In this document: positions 43,508 through 53,100 of the stretch, piece by piece
Position numbering within the stretch: position 1 is the stretch's first letter
Layout of the letters: every line of letters begins with the position of its first letter
Assembly: GCF_000269985.1 (NCBI RefSeq)
Contig: NC_016109.1
Coordinates: 2,852,001 to 2,916,000 of the forward strand
Direction: 5' to 3'
Source: Kitasatospora setae KM-6054
Lineage (GTDB): Bacteria > Actinomycetota > Actinomycetes > Streptomycetales > Streptomycetaceae
DNA: 64,000 nucleotides
Made by a program: the position numbers and the translations under genes
The notes under the pieces: model-generated
Databases searched by the model: none
Told to the model about the DNA's origin: nothing
Seen by the model: the letters and a program-made list of their open reading frames with translations, nothing else

Positions 43508-44116
43508 TCAGCCGACGGAGACGACGGCCACCGCGGGCGACTGCGCGGGCATCGCGGACGGACTGCTCTCCACCGGTGCGCCACCGCCGCTGCCGCCCTG
43601 GCTGCTGCTGCCGCTGGTCGGCCGGGCCGGTGACTCCGGCGCGGCCCCGCCGACGCCCCGGTAGACGGCGGCGACCGACAGCGCGACCAGGCCGACGCCC
43701 ATCACCAGCGCCAGCACCCAGGCCACCGGCCGGTGCCAGCGCTGCTGGGCGACGCCGCCGCCGCGCAGCGGGTCGAAGGCGCGGCCCCGGGAGCGGCGGG
43801 TGCGCCGTTCCTGCCGGTCGCCGCCCGACCACGGGTCGGGGTAGAAGCGGTCCTCGTCCAGTCCGCCGGGCAGCGGGCGCAGCTCCAACGGCAGCGCGTC
43901 GTTGCCCGCGGTGAACTCGTAGCCCCGGGTCGCTCCGGCCTGTTCCGGCTCGAACCGGGCCTCGGCGGCGGCGAGTTGCCGCTCCCGGGCGCTCGGCTCG
44001 TGCACGGCGGCGGAGCGGACGAAGCTCTCGTCAAAAACCACGGTGGCGAACTCGTCGTCCGCATCACCGTGGTCGGCGCCGTCGGAGTACGGCGAGCCCC
44101 CCACATCCTCAGCCAC
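43508..44116 (-). CDS. Membrane protein with FDESFVRSA motif (small paralog)
   Basis: A 202-residue protein. The N-terminus has DDEFATVVFDESFVRSAAVH followed by EPSARERQLAAAEARF, clearly related to the neighbouring gene. A basic segment, one membrane span at about residues 132-152 (WVLALVMGVGLVALSVAAVY) and a short outside tail of 45 residues rich in Ser, Gly and Pro follow. It starts at GTG 44116 with TACATT 6 nt upstream and TGTCTG (CAGACA on the coding strand) 17 bp further, a convincing leaderless promoter. Function unknown. Confidence 0.8.
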   Translation of the reverse strand: MAEDVGGSPYSDGADHGDADDEFATVVFDESFVRSAAVHEPSARERQLAAAEARFEPEQAGATRGYEFTAGNDALPLELRPLPGGLDEDRFYPDPWSGGDRQERRTRRSRGRAFDPLRGGGVAQQRWHRPVAWVLALVMGVGLVALSVAAVYRGVGGAAPESPARPTSGSSSQGGSGGGAPVESSPSAMPAQSPAVAVVSVG

Positions 44117-44122
44117 GGATTC

Positions 44123-44151
44123 AATGTATTACCGGCCGGGGCGTTTGTCTG
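44123..44151 (-). promoter_or_regulatory. Promoter of the small FDESFVRSA paralog
   Basis: Coding strand CAGACA (44151-44146), 17-bp spacer, TACATT (44128-44123); transcription would start on the GTG at 44116. The spacer ends TAA, giving a locally A/T-rich -10 region. Confidence 0.65.
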
Positions 44152-44273
44152 TGGGTCGGGCCGATCGGGTCCGGACGGGCTACCGCATTCGGCCGCGCGG
44201 ACCGCGCTCAAGGAGCCGCGCCCAGCTCGGCTCGGCCCAGCGGAACCGAGCCGAGCCGAGCCGAACGAAACCG

Positions 44274-45581
44274 TCAGCCCCCGACGGTCTGCCGGGCCTC
44301 GCCGCGCACGTGCCCGTCGCCGGTGACGATGTACTTGGTGCTGGTCAGCTCCGGCAGGCCCATCGGGCCGCGGGCGTGCAGCTTCTGGGTGGAGATGCCG
44401 ATCTCCGCGCCGAAGCCGAACTCGCCGCCGTCGGTGAACCGGGTGGAGGCGTTGACCGCGACCGTGGTGGAGTCGACGAGCTGGGTGAAGCGGCGGGCGG
44501 CGGGCTGCGAGCCGGTGACGATCGCCTCGGTGTGGCCGGAGGAGTAGCGGCGGATGTGCTCGACCGCGGCCTCCAGCGAGGGGACCACCGCGGCGGCCAG
44601 GTCGAGCGAGAGGTACTCGGTCTCCCAGTCCTCCTCGGTCGCCGGGACGGCCGTCACCCCGGTGCCCTCGGCGGCCTTGAGCACCGCGTCGTCGCCGTGC
44701 ACGGTGACGCCGGCCTCCGCCAGCGCGGCCAGCGCGAGCGGCAGGAAGGCGTCCGCGACGTCCTGGTGCACCAGCAGGGTCTCGGCGGAGTTGCAGACGC
44801 TGACCCGCTGCGCCTTGGAGTTCAGCAGCACGCCGACGGCCATCGCCAGGTCGGCCTGGGCGTCCACGTACACGTGGCAGTTGCCGGTGCCGGTCTCGAT
44901 CACCGGGACGGTCGAGCCCTCGACCACGGTGCGGATCAGCGAGGCGCCGCCGCGCGGGATCAGCACGTCGACCAGGCCGCGGGCGCGCATCAGCTCCTGC
45001 ACCGACTCGCGGCTCTCGCCCGGCACCAGCTGGATCGCGTCGGCCGGCAGGCCCGCGCCGGCGACCGCCGCGCGCAGCACCTCCACCAGCGCGGTGTTGG
45101 AGCGGTAGGCCGAGCCCGAGCCGCGCAGCAGCACCGCGTTGCCGGACTTCAGGCAGAGCGCGGCGGCGTCCACCGTGACGTTCGGCCGGGCCTCGTAGAT
45201 GATGCCGACCACGCCCAGCGGGACGCGGACCTGGCGCACGTCGAGGCCGTTCGGCAGGGTGTAGCCGCGGACCACCTCGCCCACCGGGTCGGGGAGGCCG
45301 ACCACGCTGCGGACGTCGGCGGCGATCGCGGCGATCCGCTCCGCGGTGAGCGTCAGCCGGTCGATCACCGACTCGGCGGTACCGGCCGCCCGGGCCCGCT
45401 CGACGTCCTCCGCGTTGGCGGCGGTGATCTCGGCGGACCGCTCGACCAGCGCGTCCGCGATCGCCAGCAGCGCGGCGTCCTTCACCGAGCGCGGCACTGG
45501 CGCCAGGGCGGCGGCCGCCTCCCGGGCACGGCGCGCGGCGGCGAGGACGGGGCTGTCGGCGGTGGCGGTGAGGTCGCTCAT
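44274..45581 (-). CDS. proA: Gamma-glutamyl phosphate reductase
   Basis: A 435-residue aldehyde-dehydrogenase-fold enzyme that reduces gamma-glutamyl phosphate to glutamate semialdehyde with NADPH, the second step of proline synthesis. Family motifs: [43 protein letters not shown], the catalytic Cys in [14 protein letters not shown], and the closing [23 protein letters not shown] 45581 ([13 protein letters not shown]) lacks a clear RBS; TAGGCT 7 nt upstream may give a leaderless mRNA. proB lies upstream on the same strand, separated by one conserved hypothetical gene. Confidence 0.96.
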   Translation of the reverse strand: MSDLTATADSPVLAAARRAREAAAALAPVPRSVKDAALLAIADALVERSAEITAANAEDVERARAAGTAESVIDRLTLTAERIAAIAADVRSVVGLPDPVGEVVRGYTLPNGLDVRQVRVPLGVVGIIYEARPNVTVDAAALCLKSGNAVLLRGSGSAYRSNTALVEVLRAAVAGAGLPADAIQLVPGESRESVQELMRARGLVDVLIPRGGASLIRTVVEGSTVPVIETGTGNCHVYVDAQADLAMAVGVLLNSKAQRVSVCNSAETLLVHQDVADAFLPLALAALAEAGVTVHGDDAVLKAAEGTGVTAVPATEEDWETEYLSLDLAAAVVPSLEAAVEHIRRYSSGHTEAIVTGSQPAARRFTQLVDSTTVAVNASTRFTDGGEFGFGAEIGISTQKLHARGPMGLPELTSTKYIVTGDGHVRGEARQTVGG

Positions 45582-45706
45582 GCCGCCAAGCCTAGCGAGC
45601 CGCCCCCCGTTCCCCGCCCCGCATTTCGCCCGCTGAGACGTCCGCGCCGAAACACGCCGGAACCCACCGGAAGAGACCGGAACACACCGCGCCCGCGCCC
45701 GGCGGC

Positions 45707-46039
45707 TCAGTACGGGTGCACCCCGCCGAGCTGCGGCGGCGGATCGCCGAAGCCCTCGGCGACCCGCTGGTGGTACGTCGGACGGTCCACCACCTCCAGG
45801 CCGACGATCTCCCAGGCCGGGAGCTTCGCGCTGGCCTTGTGCTCGCCCCACAGCCGCAGCGCGATCGCCGCCGCGTCGTGCAGGTCGCGGGCCTCCTCCC
45901 AGTAGCGGACCTCGGCGTGGTCGGTGGCGTACCGGGCGGTCAGGAAGAACGAGTGGTCGTGGGCCAGCTTCTCCAGTGCGGTCCGCAGTTCGGGCAGTGG
46001 TGTCGCGGCCCCGGCCACGCTCAGCACCACGTGCCACAT
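45707..46039 (-). CDS. Conserved hypothetical protein between proB and proA
   Basis: A 110-residue protein in its conserved part ([20 protein letters not shown], then [59 protein letters not shown], ending GGVHPY). This looks like a small alpha/beta protein conserved in streptomycetes at this site. The frame is open for 201 nt more upstream, encoding a repetitive Arg/Glu/Gly segment ([17 protein letters not shown]), and no RBS is convincing. The start is unresolved between ATG 46039 and GTG starts upstream. Function unknown. Confidence 0.7.
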   Translation of the reverse strand: MWHVVLSVAGAATPLPELRTALEKLAHDHSFFLTARYATDHAEVRYWEEARDLHDAAAIALRLWGEHKASAKLPAWEIVGLEVVDRPTYHQRVAEGFGDPPPQLGGVHPY

Positions 46040-46094
46040 CCGGGCCTGCTCGCGCCCGACCACCGCTCCGGCAGCAGCCTCCTGCGGGCCACGC

Positions 46095-46166
46095 CGCTCG
46101 ACGTCCGGCTCGACGTCCCGCTCGACGTCTCGCTCAGCGCCACGCTCGACGCCCCGCTCAGCGCCC
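46095..46166. repeat. Six 12-bp tandem repeats
   Basis: Six units close to CGCTCGACGTCC, two of them CGCTCAGCGCC-type. In the minus frame they encode alternating ERDV/ERGA/ERGV tetrapeptides in the open extension ahead of the conserved hypothetical protein. Confidence 0.85.
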
Positions 46167-46320
46167 CGGCCGCCCTCGATGCTGGTGAGCCGCCGCTCGG
46201 GCCTCTGCCCCGGCAGCGCTTCCTCCCGCCTGCGAACCACCGGCGGCCTCCCATTCAGCGTGTCGCGCGGGCCCCCCGGCCCGCTGCTCCCACCCCCCGT
46301 ACCGGCCCCGCAGCTCGTGC

Positions 46321-47457
46321 TCAGCCGCGCAGCACGACCAGGTCGTCGCGGTGGACGACCTCGCGTTCGTACGCGGCGCCGAGCTCCTGGGCCAGTTCTC
46401 GGGTGGACCGGCCGAGCAGACGGGGCAACTCCCTCGCATCAAAGTTGACCAGTCCGCGGGCGACGATGTGACCGTTTTCGCCAAGAAGGTCGACCGGATC
46501 GCCCGCGGCGAACTCCCCTTCGACCCGGGTCACCCCGGCCGGCAGCAGGGACTTCCCACCGTGCACGACGGCCGCCACCGCGCCGTCGTCCAGGGTCAGC
46601 GTGCCGCGCGGGGAGGAGGCGTGCTCCAGCCAGAGCAGCCGGTCGGCGGAGCGGCTGCCGGTGCGCAGGAACAGCGTGCCGGTGGGGCGGCCGGCCAGCG
46701 CGTCGGCGGCCTGGCTGGCGGCGGTCAGCACCACCGGGATGCCCGCGCCGGTGGCGATCCGGGCCGCCTCGACCTTGGTGACCATGCCGCCGGTGCCGAC
46801 GCCGGCCTTGCCGGCGCTGCCGATCTCCACGCCGGCGAGGTCCTCGGGTCCGCGCACCACCTCGATCCGGCTGCTGCCGGGCTTGGCCGGGTCGCCGTCG
46901 TACAGGCCGTCCACGTCGGAGAGCAGCACCAGCAGGTCGGCCCGCACCAGGTGGGCGACCAGTGCGGCCAGCCGGTCGTTGTCGCCGAACTTGATCTCGG
47001 CGGTGGCGACGGTGTCGTTCTCGTTGACGATCGGCATCGCGCCCATCGTCAGCAGCTGGTCCAGGGTCCGGTACGCGTTGCGGTAGTGGGCCCGGCGGCT
47101 GGCGTCCTCGGCGGTGAGCAGCACCTGGCCGACCCGCACCCCGTAGCGGGCGAAGGAGGCGGTGTAGCGGGCCACCAGCAGGCCCTGGCCGACGCTGGCG
47201 GCGGCCTGCTGGCGGGCCAGGTCCTTGGGCCGCTTGGCCAGTCCGAGCGGGGCCAGGCCGGCCGCGATCGCACCGGAGGAGACCAGTACGACCTCCGGCG
47301 CGTCCTTCCGGGCCCGCAGCTTGGCCAGCGCGTCGACCAGGGCGTCGACCCGGTCCGCGTCCAGTCCGCCGGCGGCGGTGGTCAGCGAGGACGAGCCGAC
47401 CTTCACCACGACCCGCCGCGCCGAGACGACCTCCTCGCGGAGCAACTGATCCACCAT
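46321..47457 (-). CDS. proB: Glutamate 5-kinase
   Basis: A 378-residue amino-acid kinase catalysing the first, proline-inhibited step of proline synthesis. The kinase domain has VVVKVGSSSLT, VLVSSGAIAAGLAPLGL, NENDTVATAEIKFGDNDRLA and the Lys/Gly region GKAGVGTGGMVTKVEAARIA. A C-terminal PUA domain follows (TLTLDDGAVAAVVHGGKSLL to GHIVARGLVNFDARE). ATG 47457 has AAAGG about 9 nt upstream. It lies downstream of obgE, separated by a terminator; this obgE-proB-proA order is common in actinobacteria. TAGATT (minus strand, about 47511-47506) is a possible -10. Confidence 0.96.
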   Translation of the reverse strand: MVDQLLREEVVSARRVVVKVGSSSLTTAAGGLDADRVDALVDALAKLRARKDAPEVVLVSSGAIAAGLAPLGLAKRPKDLARQQAAASVGQGLLVARYTASFARYGVRVGQVLLTAEDASRRAHYRNAYRTLDQLLTMGAMPIVNENDTVATAEIKFGDNDRLAALVAHLVRADLLVLLSDVDGLYDGDPAKPGSSRIEVVRGPEDLAGVEIGSAGKAGVGTGGMVTKVEAARIATGAGIPVVLTAASQAADALAGRPTGTLFLRTGSRSADRLLWLEHASSPRGTLTLDDGAVAAVVHGGKSLLPAGVTRVEGEFAAGDPVDLLGENGHIVARGLVNFDARELPRLLGRSTRELAQELGAAYEREVVHRDDLVVLRG

Positions 47458-47576
47458 CAGTCCGACCTTTCCGAGGAGCCCGTGCACGCCCTGTGTACGT
47501 CCGCAATCTAGCGAGCCGGATTGCGGCTCAGGAAATCGCGACGAGGTGTGAGACGCCGCCGGACGCCGGGACGCGC

Positions 47577-47610
47577 GCAGGGGCGCGGACCGTGAAGTCC
47601 GCGCCCCTGC
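47577..47610 (-). terminator. Terminator after obgE
   Basis: GCAGGGGCGCGGAC and GTCCGCGCCCCTGC form a perfect 14-bp stem with a 6-nt loop (CGTGAA), between the obgE stop and proB. Confidence 0.85.
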
Positions 47611-47699
47611 CGTGCCTCGAACGCCCCGCGCCGCAACCGCCCGGCGACCGTCCCGCGCCGCGACAGCCGCGCGACCGTCCCGCGCCCCGGCCGGAGGTC

Positions 47700-49160
47700 C
47701 TACTCGTCGAGCTCCTCGCGGCCCGAGGAGAGCGCCTCGAAGTCCAGGTACTCCTGCTCCGCGGCGTCCCGCCCGCGCTGCCGCTCGCGGCGGCGGTCGA
47801 CGGCGGGGCGCTGGGTCTCCATCCGGTGGTCCTCGCCGCGGCGGCCGAGCATCTCCGCGCCGGCCGCCATGGTGGGCTCCCAGTCGAAGACGACGGCGTT
47901 CTCGTCGGGGCCGATGATGACGGTGTCGCCCTCCTTGGCGCCGATCTTCCACAGCTGCTGCTCGACGCCGAGCCGGGCGAGCCGGTCGGCGAGGTAGCCG
48001 ACGGCCTCGTCGTTGGCGAAGTCGGTCTGCCGGACCCAGCGCTCGGGCTTGCCGCCGCGGATCCGGTACGCGCCGTCCTCCTCCTCGATGGTGAAGCCGG
48101 CGTCGTCGACGGCGGTGGGCCGCAGGACGATCCGGGTGCTCTCCTCGACGGGCTTGGCGGCGCGCGCGGCGGAGACGATCTCGGCCAGCGCGAAGGAGAG
48201 TTCGCGCAGGCCCTTGTGGGCGAGCGCGGAGACCTCGAAGACGCGGTAGCCGCGCTCCTCCAGCGAGGCGCGGGTCAGGTCGGCGATGTCCTGGCCGTCC
48301 GGGACGTCGACCTTGTTGAGCGCGACCAGTCGCGGCCGGTCCTCCAGGCCGCCGTACTGGGCGAGTTCGTCCTCGATGGTCTCCAGGTCGGTGAGCGGGT
48401 CGCGGCCCGGCTCCAGGGTGGCGCAGTCCAGCACGTGCACCAGCACCTCGCAGCGCTCGACGTGCCGCAGGAACTCCAGGCCCAGGCCGCGGCCCTGGCT
48501 GGCGCCGGGGATCAGGCCGGGCACGTCGGCGATCGTGTAGACGGTCTCGCCGGCGGTGACCACGCCGAGGTTGGGGACCAGGGTGGTGAACGGGTAGTCG
48601 GCGATCTTCGGCTTCGCGGCGGAGAGCACCGAGATCAGCGAGGACTTGCCGGCGCTCGGGTAGCCGACCAGCGCGACGTCGGCGACGGACTTCAGCTCCA
48701 TCACGATGTCGCGGGCCTCGCCGGGCTCGCCGAGCAGCGCGAAGCCGGGGGCCTTGCGGCGGGCGGAGGCCAGCGCGGCGTTGCCGAGGCCGCCGCGGCC
48801 GCCCTGGGCGGCGACGAAGCTGGTGCCGTGGCCGACCAGGTCGGCCAGCACGTTGCCCTGGCGGTCCAGCACCACGGTGCCGTCCGGCACCGGCAGCACG
48901 ATGTCCGGGCCGAGCGCGCCGGTGCGGTGGCCGCCGGCGCCGGGCTTGCCGTTGGTGGCCTTGCGCTTGGGCGAGTGGTGGTACTCCAGCAGCGTGGTGA
49001 CCTGCGAGTCGACGACCAGGATCACCGAGCCGCCCTCGCCGCCGTTGCCCCCGTCGGGGCCGCCCAGCGGCTTGAACTTCTCCCGGTGCACGGAGGCGCA
49101 GCCATGGCCTCCGTTACCCGCGGCGACGTGCAGTTCGACGCGGTCCACGAAGGTGGTCAT
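47700..49160 (-). CDS. obgE: GTPase Obg (CgtA)
   Basis: A 486-residue GTPase linked to 50S assembly, the stringent response and, in Streptomyces, the onset of development. The glycine-rich Obg domain covers residues 1-160 ([44 protein letters not shown]). The G domain follows: [15 protein letters not shown] (G1), [12 protein letters not shown] (G2), [10 protein letters not shown] (G3), NKVDVPDGQ (G4). A C-terminal OCT domain and a charged tail complete it. ATG 49160 has GGGAGG about 9 nt upstream. It is the third gene of rplU-rpmA-obgE, with a hairpin in the rpmA-obgE gap that may reduce its expression. Confidence 0.96.
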   Translation of the reverse strand: MTTFVDRVELHVAAGNGGHGCASVHREKFKPLGGPDGGNGGEGGSVILVVDSQVTTLLEYHHSPKRKATNGKPGAGGHRTGALGPDIVLPVPDGTVVLDRQGNVLADLVGHGTSFVAAQGGRGGLGNAALASARRKAPGFALLGEPGEARDIVMELKSVADVALVGYPSAGKSSLISVLSAAKPKIADYPFTTLVPNLGVVTAGETVYTIADVPGLIPGASQGRGLGLEFLRHVERCEVLVHVLDCATLEPGRDPLTDLETIEDELAQYGGLEDRPRLVALNKVDVPDGQDIADLTRASLEERGYRVFEVSALAHKGLRELSFALAEIVSAARAAKPVEESTRIVLRPTAVDDAGFTIEEEDGAYRIRGGKPERWVRQTDFANDEAVGYLADRLARLGVEQQLWKIGAKEGDTVIIGPDENAVVFDWEPTMAAGAEMLGRRGEDHRMETQRPAVDRRRERQRGRDAAEQEYLDFEALSSGREELDE

Positions 49161-49208
49161 GAGGGGTGCCTCCCGTGCGAAGAAATGAGGTTGTCCTGCG
49201 GTAAAGCG

Positions 49209-49243
49209 GAAGGGTGGGCCCGGATCATCCCGGCCCACCCTTC
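49209..49243 (-). terminator. Hairpin between rpmA and obgE
   Basis: GAAGGGTGGGCC and GGCCCACCCTTC, a perfect 12-bp stem with an 11-nt loop, followed on the minus strand by CGCTTTACC. It may be a partial terminator that lowers obgE transcription relative to the ribosomal protein genes. Confidence 0.75.
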
Positions 49244-49262
49244 ACAGCGAGTCTGTACGGAC

Positions 49263-49520
49263 TCAGGCCTCGACGGCCACGATGTTGACGACCTTGCGGC
49301 CGCGACGGTTGCCGAACTGCACGGCACCGGCGGTCAGCGCGAAGAGGGTGTCGTCGCCACCACGGCCGACGTTGGCGCCCGGGTGGAAGTGGGTGCCGCG
49401 CTGGCGGACGATGATCTCGCCGGCGGAGACGACCTGGCCGCCGAAGCGCTTCACGCCGAGGCGCTGGGCGTTCGAGTCACGACCGTTGCGAGTGGAACTC
49501 GCACCCTTCTTGTGTGCCAT
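49263..49520 (-). CDS. rpmA: 50S ribosomal protein L27
   Basis: An 85-residue basic protein at the peptidyl-transferase centre. The N-terminus [20 protein letters not shown] and the [20 protein letters not shown] core are diagnostic. There is no N-terminal cleavable extension of the Firmicute type: Ala-His-Lys-Lys follows Met directly. It lies 38 bp downstream of rplU on the same strand. Confidence 0.98.
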   Translation of the reverse strand: MAHKKGASSTRNGRDSNAQRLGVKRFGGQVVSAGEIIVRQRGTHFHPGANVGRGGDDTLFALTAGAVQFGNRRGRKVVNIVAVEA

Positions 49521-49558
49521 CTGGCTATCCCCTTTCTAGGAAAGACCGCAGGAAGTTG

Positions 49559-49876
49559 TTACTTGCTGACCGAGTCGATGCTGGTGATGCGCACCGCGGT
49601 GTGCTTCTGGCGGTGGCCCTGACGACGGCGGTAGCCGGTCTTGTTCTTGTAGCGCAGGATGACGATCTTGTCGCCCTTGGTCTGGTCGACGACCTCGGCG
49701 TGAGCCTTCACGCCGCCGAGCACCCACGGGTCGGAGGTGATGGACTCACCGTCGACGACGAGGATGGTCGAGAGCTCGACCGAGTCACCCGGCTTGGCGT
49801 CGATGCGGTCGATCTCCAGCACGTCGCCGACGGCGACCTTGTGCTGGCGGCCGCCGGCGCGAACGATCGCGTACAT
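49559..49876 (-). CDS. rplU: 50S ribosomal protein L21
   Basis: A 105-residue protein ([35 protein letters not shown], then [20 protein letters not shown]). It binds 23S rRNA with L20. The Arg/His-rich loop near the C-terminus is the typical rRNA-contacting segment. It opens the rplU-rpmA-obgE unit and lies 239 bp downstream of rne. That gap contains the rne terminator and TTGACC near 50030 on the minus strand, a -35 candidate without a good -10. Confidence 0.98.
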   Translation of the reverse strand: MYAIVRAGGRQHKVAVGDVLEIDRIDAKPGDSVELSTILVVDGESITSDPWVLGGVKAHAEVVDQTKGDKIVILRYKNKTGYRRRQGHRQKHTAVRITSIDSVSK

Positions 49877-50068
49877 GCGGTACCTGCTTTCCTAACTCGG
49901 TCGGAACTCCGGATGCCAGCCGCCTGGGTATGGACACAAGCGGGCCTCCCCCGTCAGACGCCGGAACCGACGTCCACCCGGGAGGTGAGGTGCTCTGGAG
50001 CATGGCGTCAACACGCCGAGGGTCAAGAATACGGACCAGTCCATCCGAAGACAAACCGGGACGTGCGA

Positions 50069-50108
50069 GGGGGCCGGGAGCGCCGCCTCGGCGGTGCTCC
50101 CGGCCCCC
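50069..50108 (-). terminator. Terminator after the RNase E/G gene
   Basis: GGGGGCCGGGAGC and GCTCCCGGCCCCC form a 13-bp stem; the loop itself contains GCCGCC/GGCGGT. It begins 8 nt after the stop. Confidence 0.85.
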
Positions 50109-50115
50109 TTCGGAC

Positions 50116-53100
50116 TCACTCCGCGGCGCCGTCGCCCTCGGCGGCCGCGGCCTTCTTCGCCGCCGTGCTGGTCCGCTTGGTGGCGGTCTTGCGCGCGGCG
50201 GTCTTCTTGGCGGCCGGGGCGGCGGTCTTCTCCGCCGGGGCCTTCTCCGCCACGGCCTTCTTGACCGCGGTCTTCTTCGCCGCCGCCTTGGCCGGCGCCG
50301 CCTTCTTGGCGGCGGCGGTCTTGGTCGCGGTCTTGCGCGGGGCCCGCTTCTTCGGCGCGGCCGCCTCGGCGACGGCCTCGGCGGGCTGCTCGGCCTCGGC
50401 CTCGACGGCGACCTCCGCGGCCGGCTCCGCCTCCGCGACGGCCTCCGTGACAGCCTCGGTCTCGGCGGTCTCGGCGGCCTCGGCGGCCTCGGCGGCCGAC
50501 TTCTCGGCGGCGGCGCTCAGCGCGGCCTCCATCGCGGCCTCGGCACGGGCCTGCAGGACGACGATCTCGGCCTCGCCGGCCGACCCGGCCGGAGCGGTCG
50601 CCTTGCGCACCGCGCGGCGCCGGGTGCGGCCGCCCGCCGCGGGCGCGGCCGACGGGGTCTCGGCCTGGCCGGCCTGCTCCGCGGCGACCGGAGCGGCCAC
50701 CGGCTCCGCGGCCTCGACCGCGACGGCCACCGCCTCGGCGACCGCCTCGACGGCGTCCTCCTCGACGATCTCCAGGTCCGCGACGGCCTGCTCCAGCTCG
50801 GCGACGGCCTCGACCGCGGCCTCGACCGCCTCGATCTCGGCGGCGGCCGCCTCGGCGGCCTCCGTCGTCTCGGCCGTCTCGGTGCCCTCGGCCCCGACCG
50901 CGTCGGCCTCCGCGTTCCCGGCCCCGCCGCGGCCCCGGCGGCGGCGCTTGCCGCCGCCCTCGCCGGTGCCGGCGGCGGCCGTGTTCTGCGGGGCGCCGTG
51001 GTTGTGGTTGTGGCTGTGGCTGGGCTGGTCCATGTGGACGATCACGCCGCGGCCGTTGCAGTGCACGCAGGGCTCGGAGAAGGACTCCAGCAGGCCCTGG
51101 CCGACCCGCTTGCGGGTCATCTGGACCAGGCCGAGCGAGGTGACCTCGGCGACCTGGTGCTTGGTGCGGTCGCGGCCCAGGCACTCCAGCAGGCGGCGCA
51201 GCACGAGGTCCCGGTTGGACTCCAGCACCATGTCGATGAAGTCGATCACGATGATGCCGCCGAGGTCGCGCAGCCGCAGCTGGCGGACGATCTCCTCGGC
51301 CGCCTCGATGTTGTTGCGGGTGACGGTCTCTTCGAGGTTGCCGCCCTGGCCGACGAACTTGCCGGTGTTGACGTCGACGACGATCATCGCCTCGGTCCGG
51401 TCGATCACCAGCGAGCCGCCGGAGGGCAGCCAGACCTTGCGGTCCAGCGCCTTCATCAGCTGCTCGTCGATCCGGTAGGTGGCGAACACGTCGACGTCCG
51501 AGGTCCACCGCTGCAGGCGCTCGGTGAGGTCGGGGGCGACGTTGGAGACGTAGTCGTGGATGGTGTTCCAGGCGTCGGTGCCGCTGACGATGACCTTGGT
51601 GAAGTCCTCGTTGAAGATGTCGCGGACGACCCGGACGGTCATGTCGGGCTCGCCGTAGAGCAGCGCCGGGGCGTTGCCGGTGGCGGCCTTCTTCTGGATC
51701 TCCTCCCACTGCTGCTGGAGGCGCTGGACGTCGCGGGTGAGCTCCTCCTCGGAGGCGCCCTCGGCGGCGGTGCGCACGATCACGCCCGCGTCGTCCGGGA
51801 CGATCTTCTTGAGGATCTGCTTGAGGCGGGTCCGCTCGTTCTCCGGCAGCTTGCGGGAGATGCCGGTCATCGAGCCCTCGGGCACGTACACCAGGTAGCG
51901 GCCGGGCAGCGAGATCTGGCTGGTCAGCCGGGCGCCCTTGTGGCCGATCGGGTCCTTGGAGACCTGCACCAGCACGGACTGGCCGGACTTCAGCACCGAC
52001 TCGATCCGGCGCGAGCCGCCGTGGCCGCCGAGCGCGCCGAAGTTGACCTCGCCCGCGTACAGCACGGCGTTGCGGCCCTTGCCGATGTCGACGAACGCGG
52101 CCTCCATCGACGGCAGCACGTTCTGCACCTTGCCCAGGTACACGTTGCCGACGTACGAGGTGGCCTGCTCCTTGTTGACGTAGTGCTCGACCAGCACCCC
52201 GTCCTCCAGCACGCCGATCTGGGTGCGGGCGCCGTTCTGGCGGACCACCATGACCCGCTCGACCGACTCGCGGCGGGCCAGGAACTCGGCCTCGGTGATG
52301 ATCGGGACGCGGCGGCGGCCCAGCTCGCGGCCCTCGCGGCGGCGCTGCTTCTTGGCCTCCAGACGGGTGGAGCCCTTGATCGACTGCACCTCGTCCGGGT
52401 CGAACGCGGGCTCGGCGGAGCGGCGGCGCGGCTCGCGCACCTTCACCACGGTGCGCACGCCGTCCTCGGTGGTCTCGGGCTGCTCGGCACCGCCCTCGCC
52501 GGAGCGGCGGCGGCGACGGCGACGGCGGCGCGAGGAGGACAGGCCGGCGGCCAGGTCGTCCTCGTGCTCGTCCTCGGCCTCGTCGTGGCCCTCGGCGTCC
52601 TCGTCGTGCGCGTCCTCGGCCTCGGTCTCGGCGGTGTCGGCCTCGACCGCTTCCGGGGCGTCCTCGGCGTCACCGCGACGGCGGCGGCGGCCACCGCGAC
52701 GGCGGCGGCGGGACGGGCGGTCGTCCTCCCACTCGGCGTCCTGCTCGGGGGCGGCGGCGGGCGCCTCGGCCTCGGCGGGGGCCTCGACGGCGGGCGCGGC
52801 CGGGGCGGCGGGCTGCGGAGCGGCCTTGGCGGCCTGCTGGGCGGCCCGGGCGGGCTTGGCCGACTGCTGGACCCGCACCGCGGTGCGGACCCGGCGGCGG
52901 CCGACGCCGCTGTACTCGAACTCGTCCTCGGCGGGCGCGGCGGGCGCCTCCGGCTCGGCGGCCTTGGCCGCGGCCTTCGCGGCGGCCGGAGTCGGCTCGG
53001 CGGCCTTCGCGGCGGGCGCGGGGGCGGTGTAGGGCGCGGGCTCCTGGAAGACCGGCGCCTGGAAGATCGCGGTGGACGGGCGGACAGCCCGGCGGCGGGC

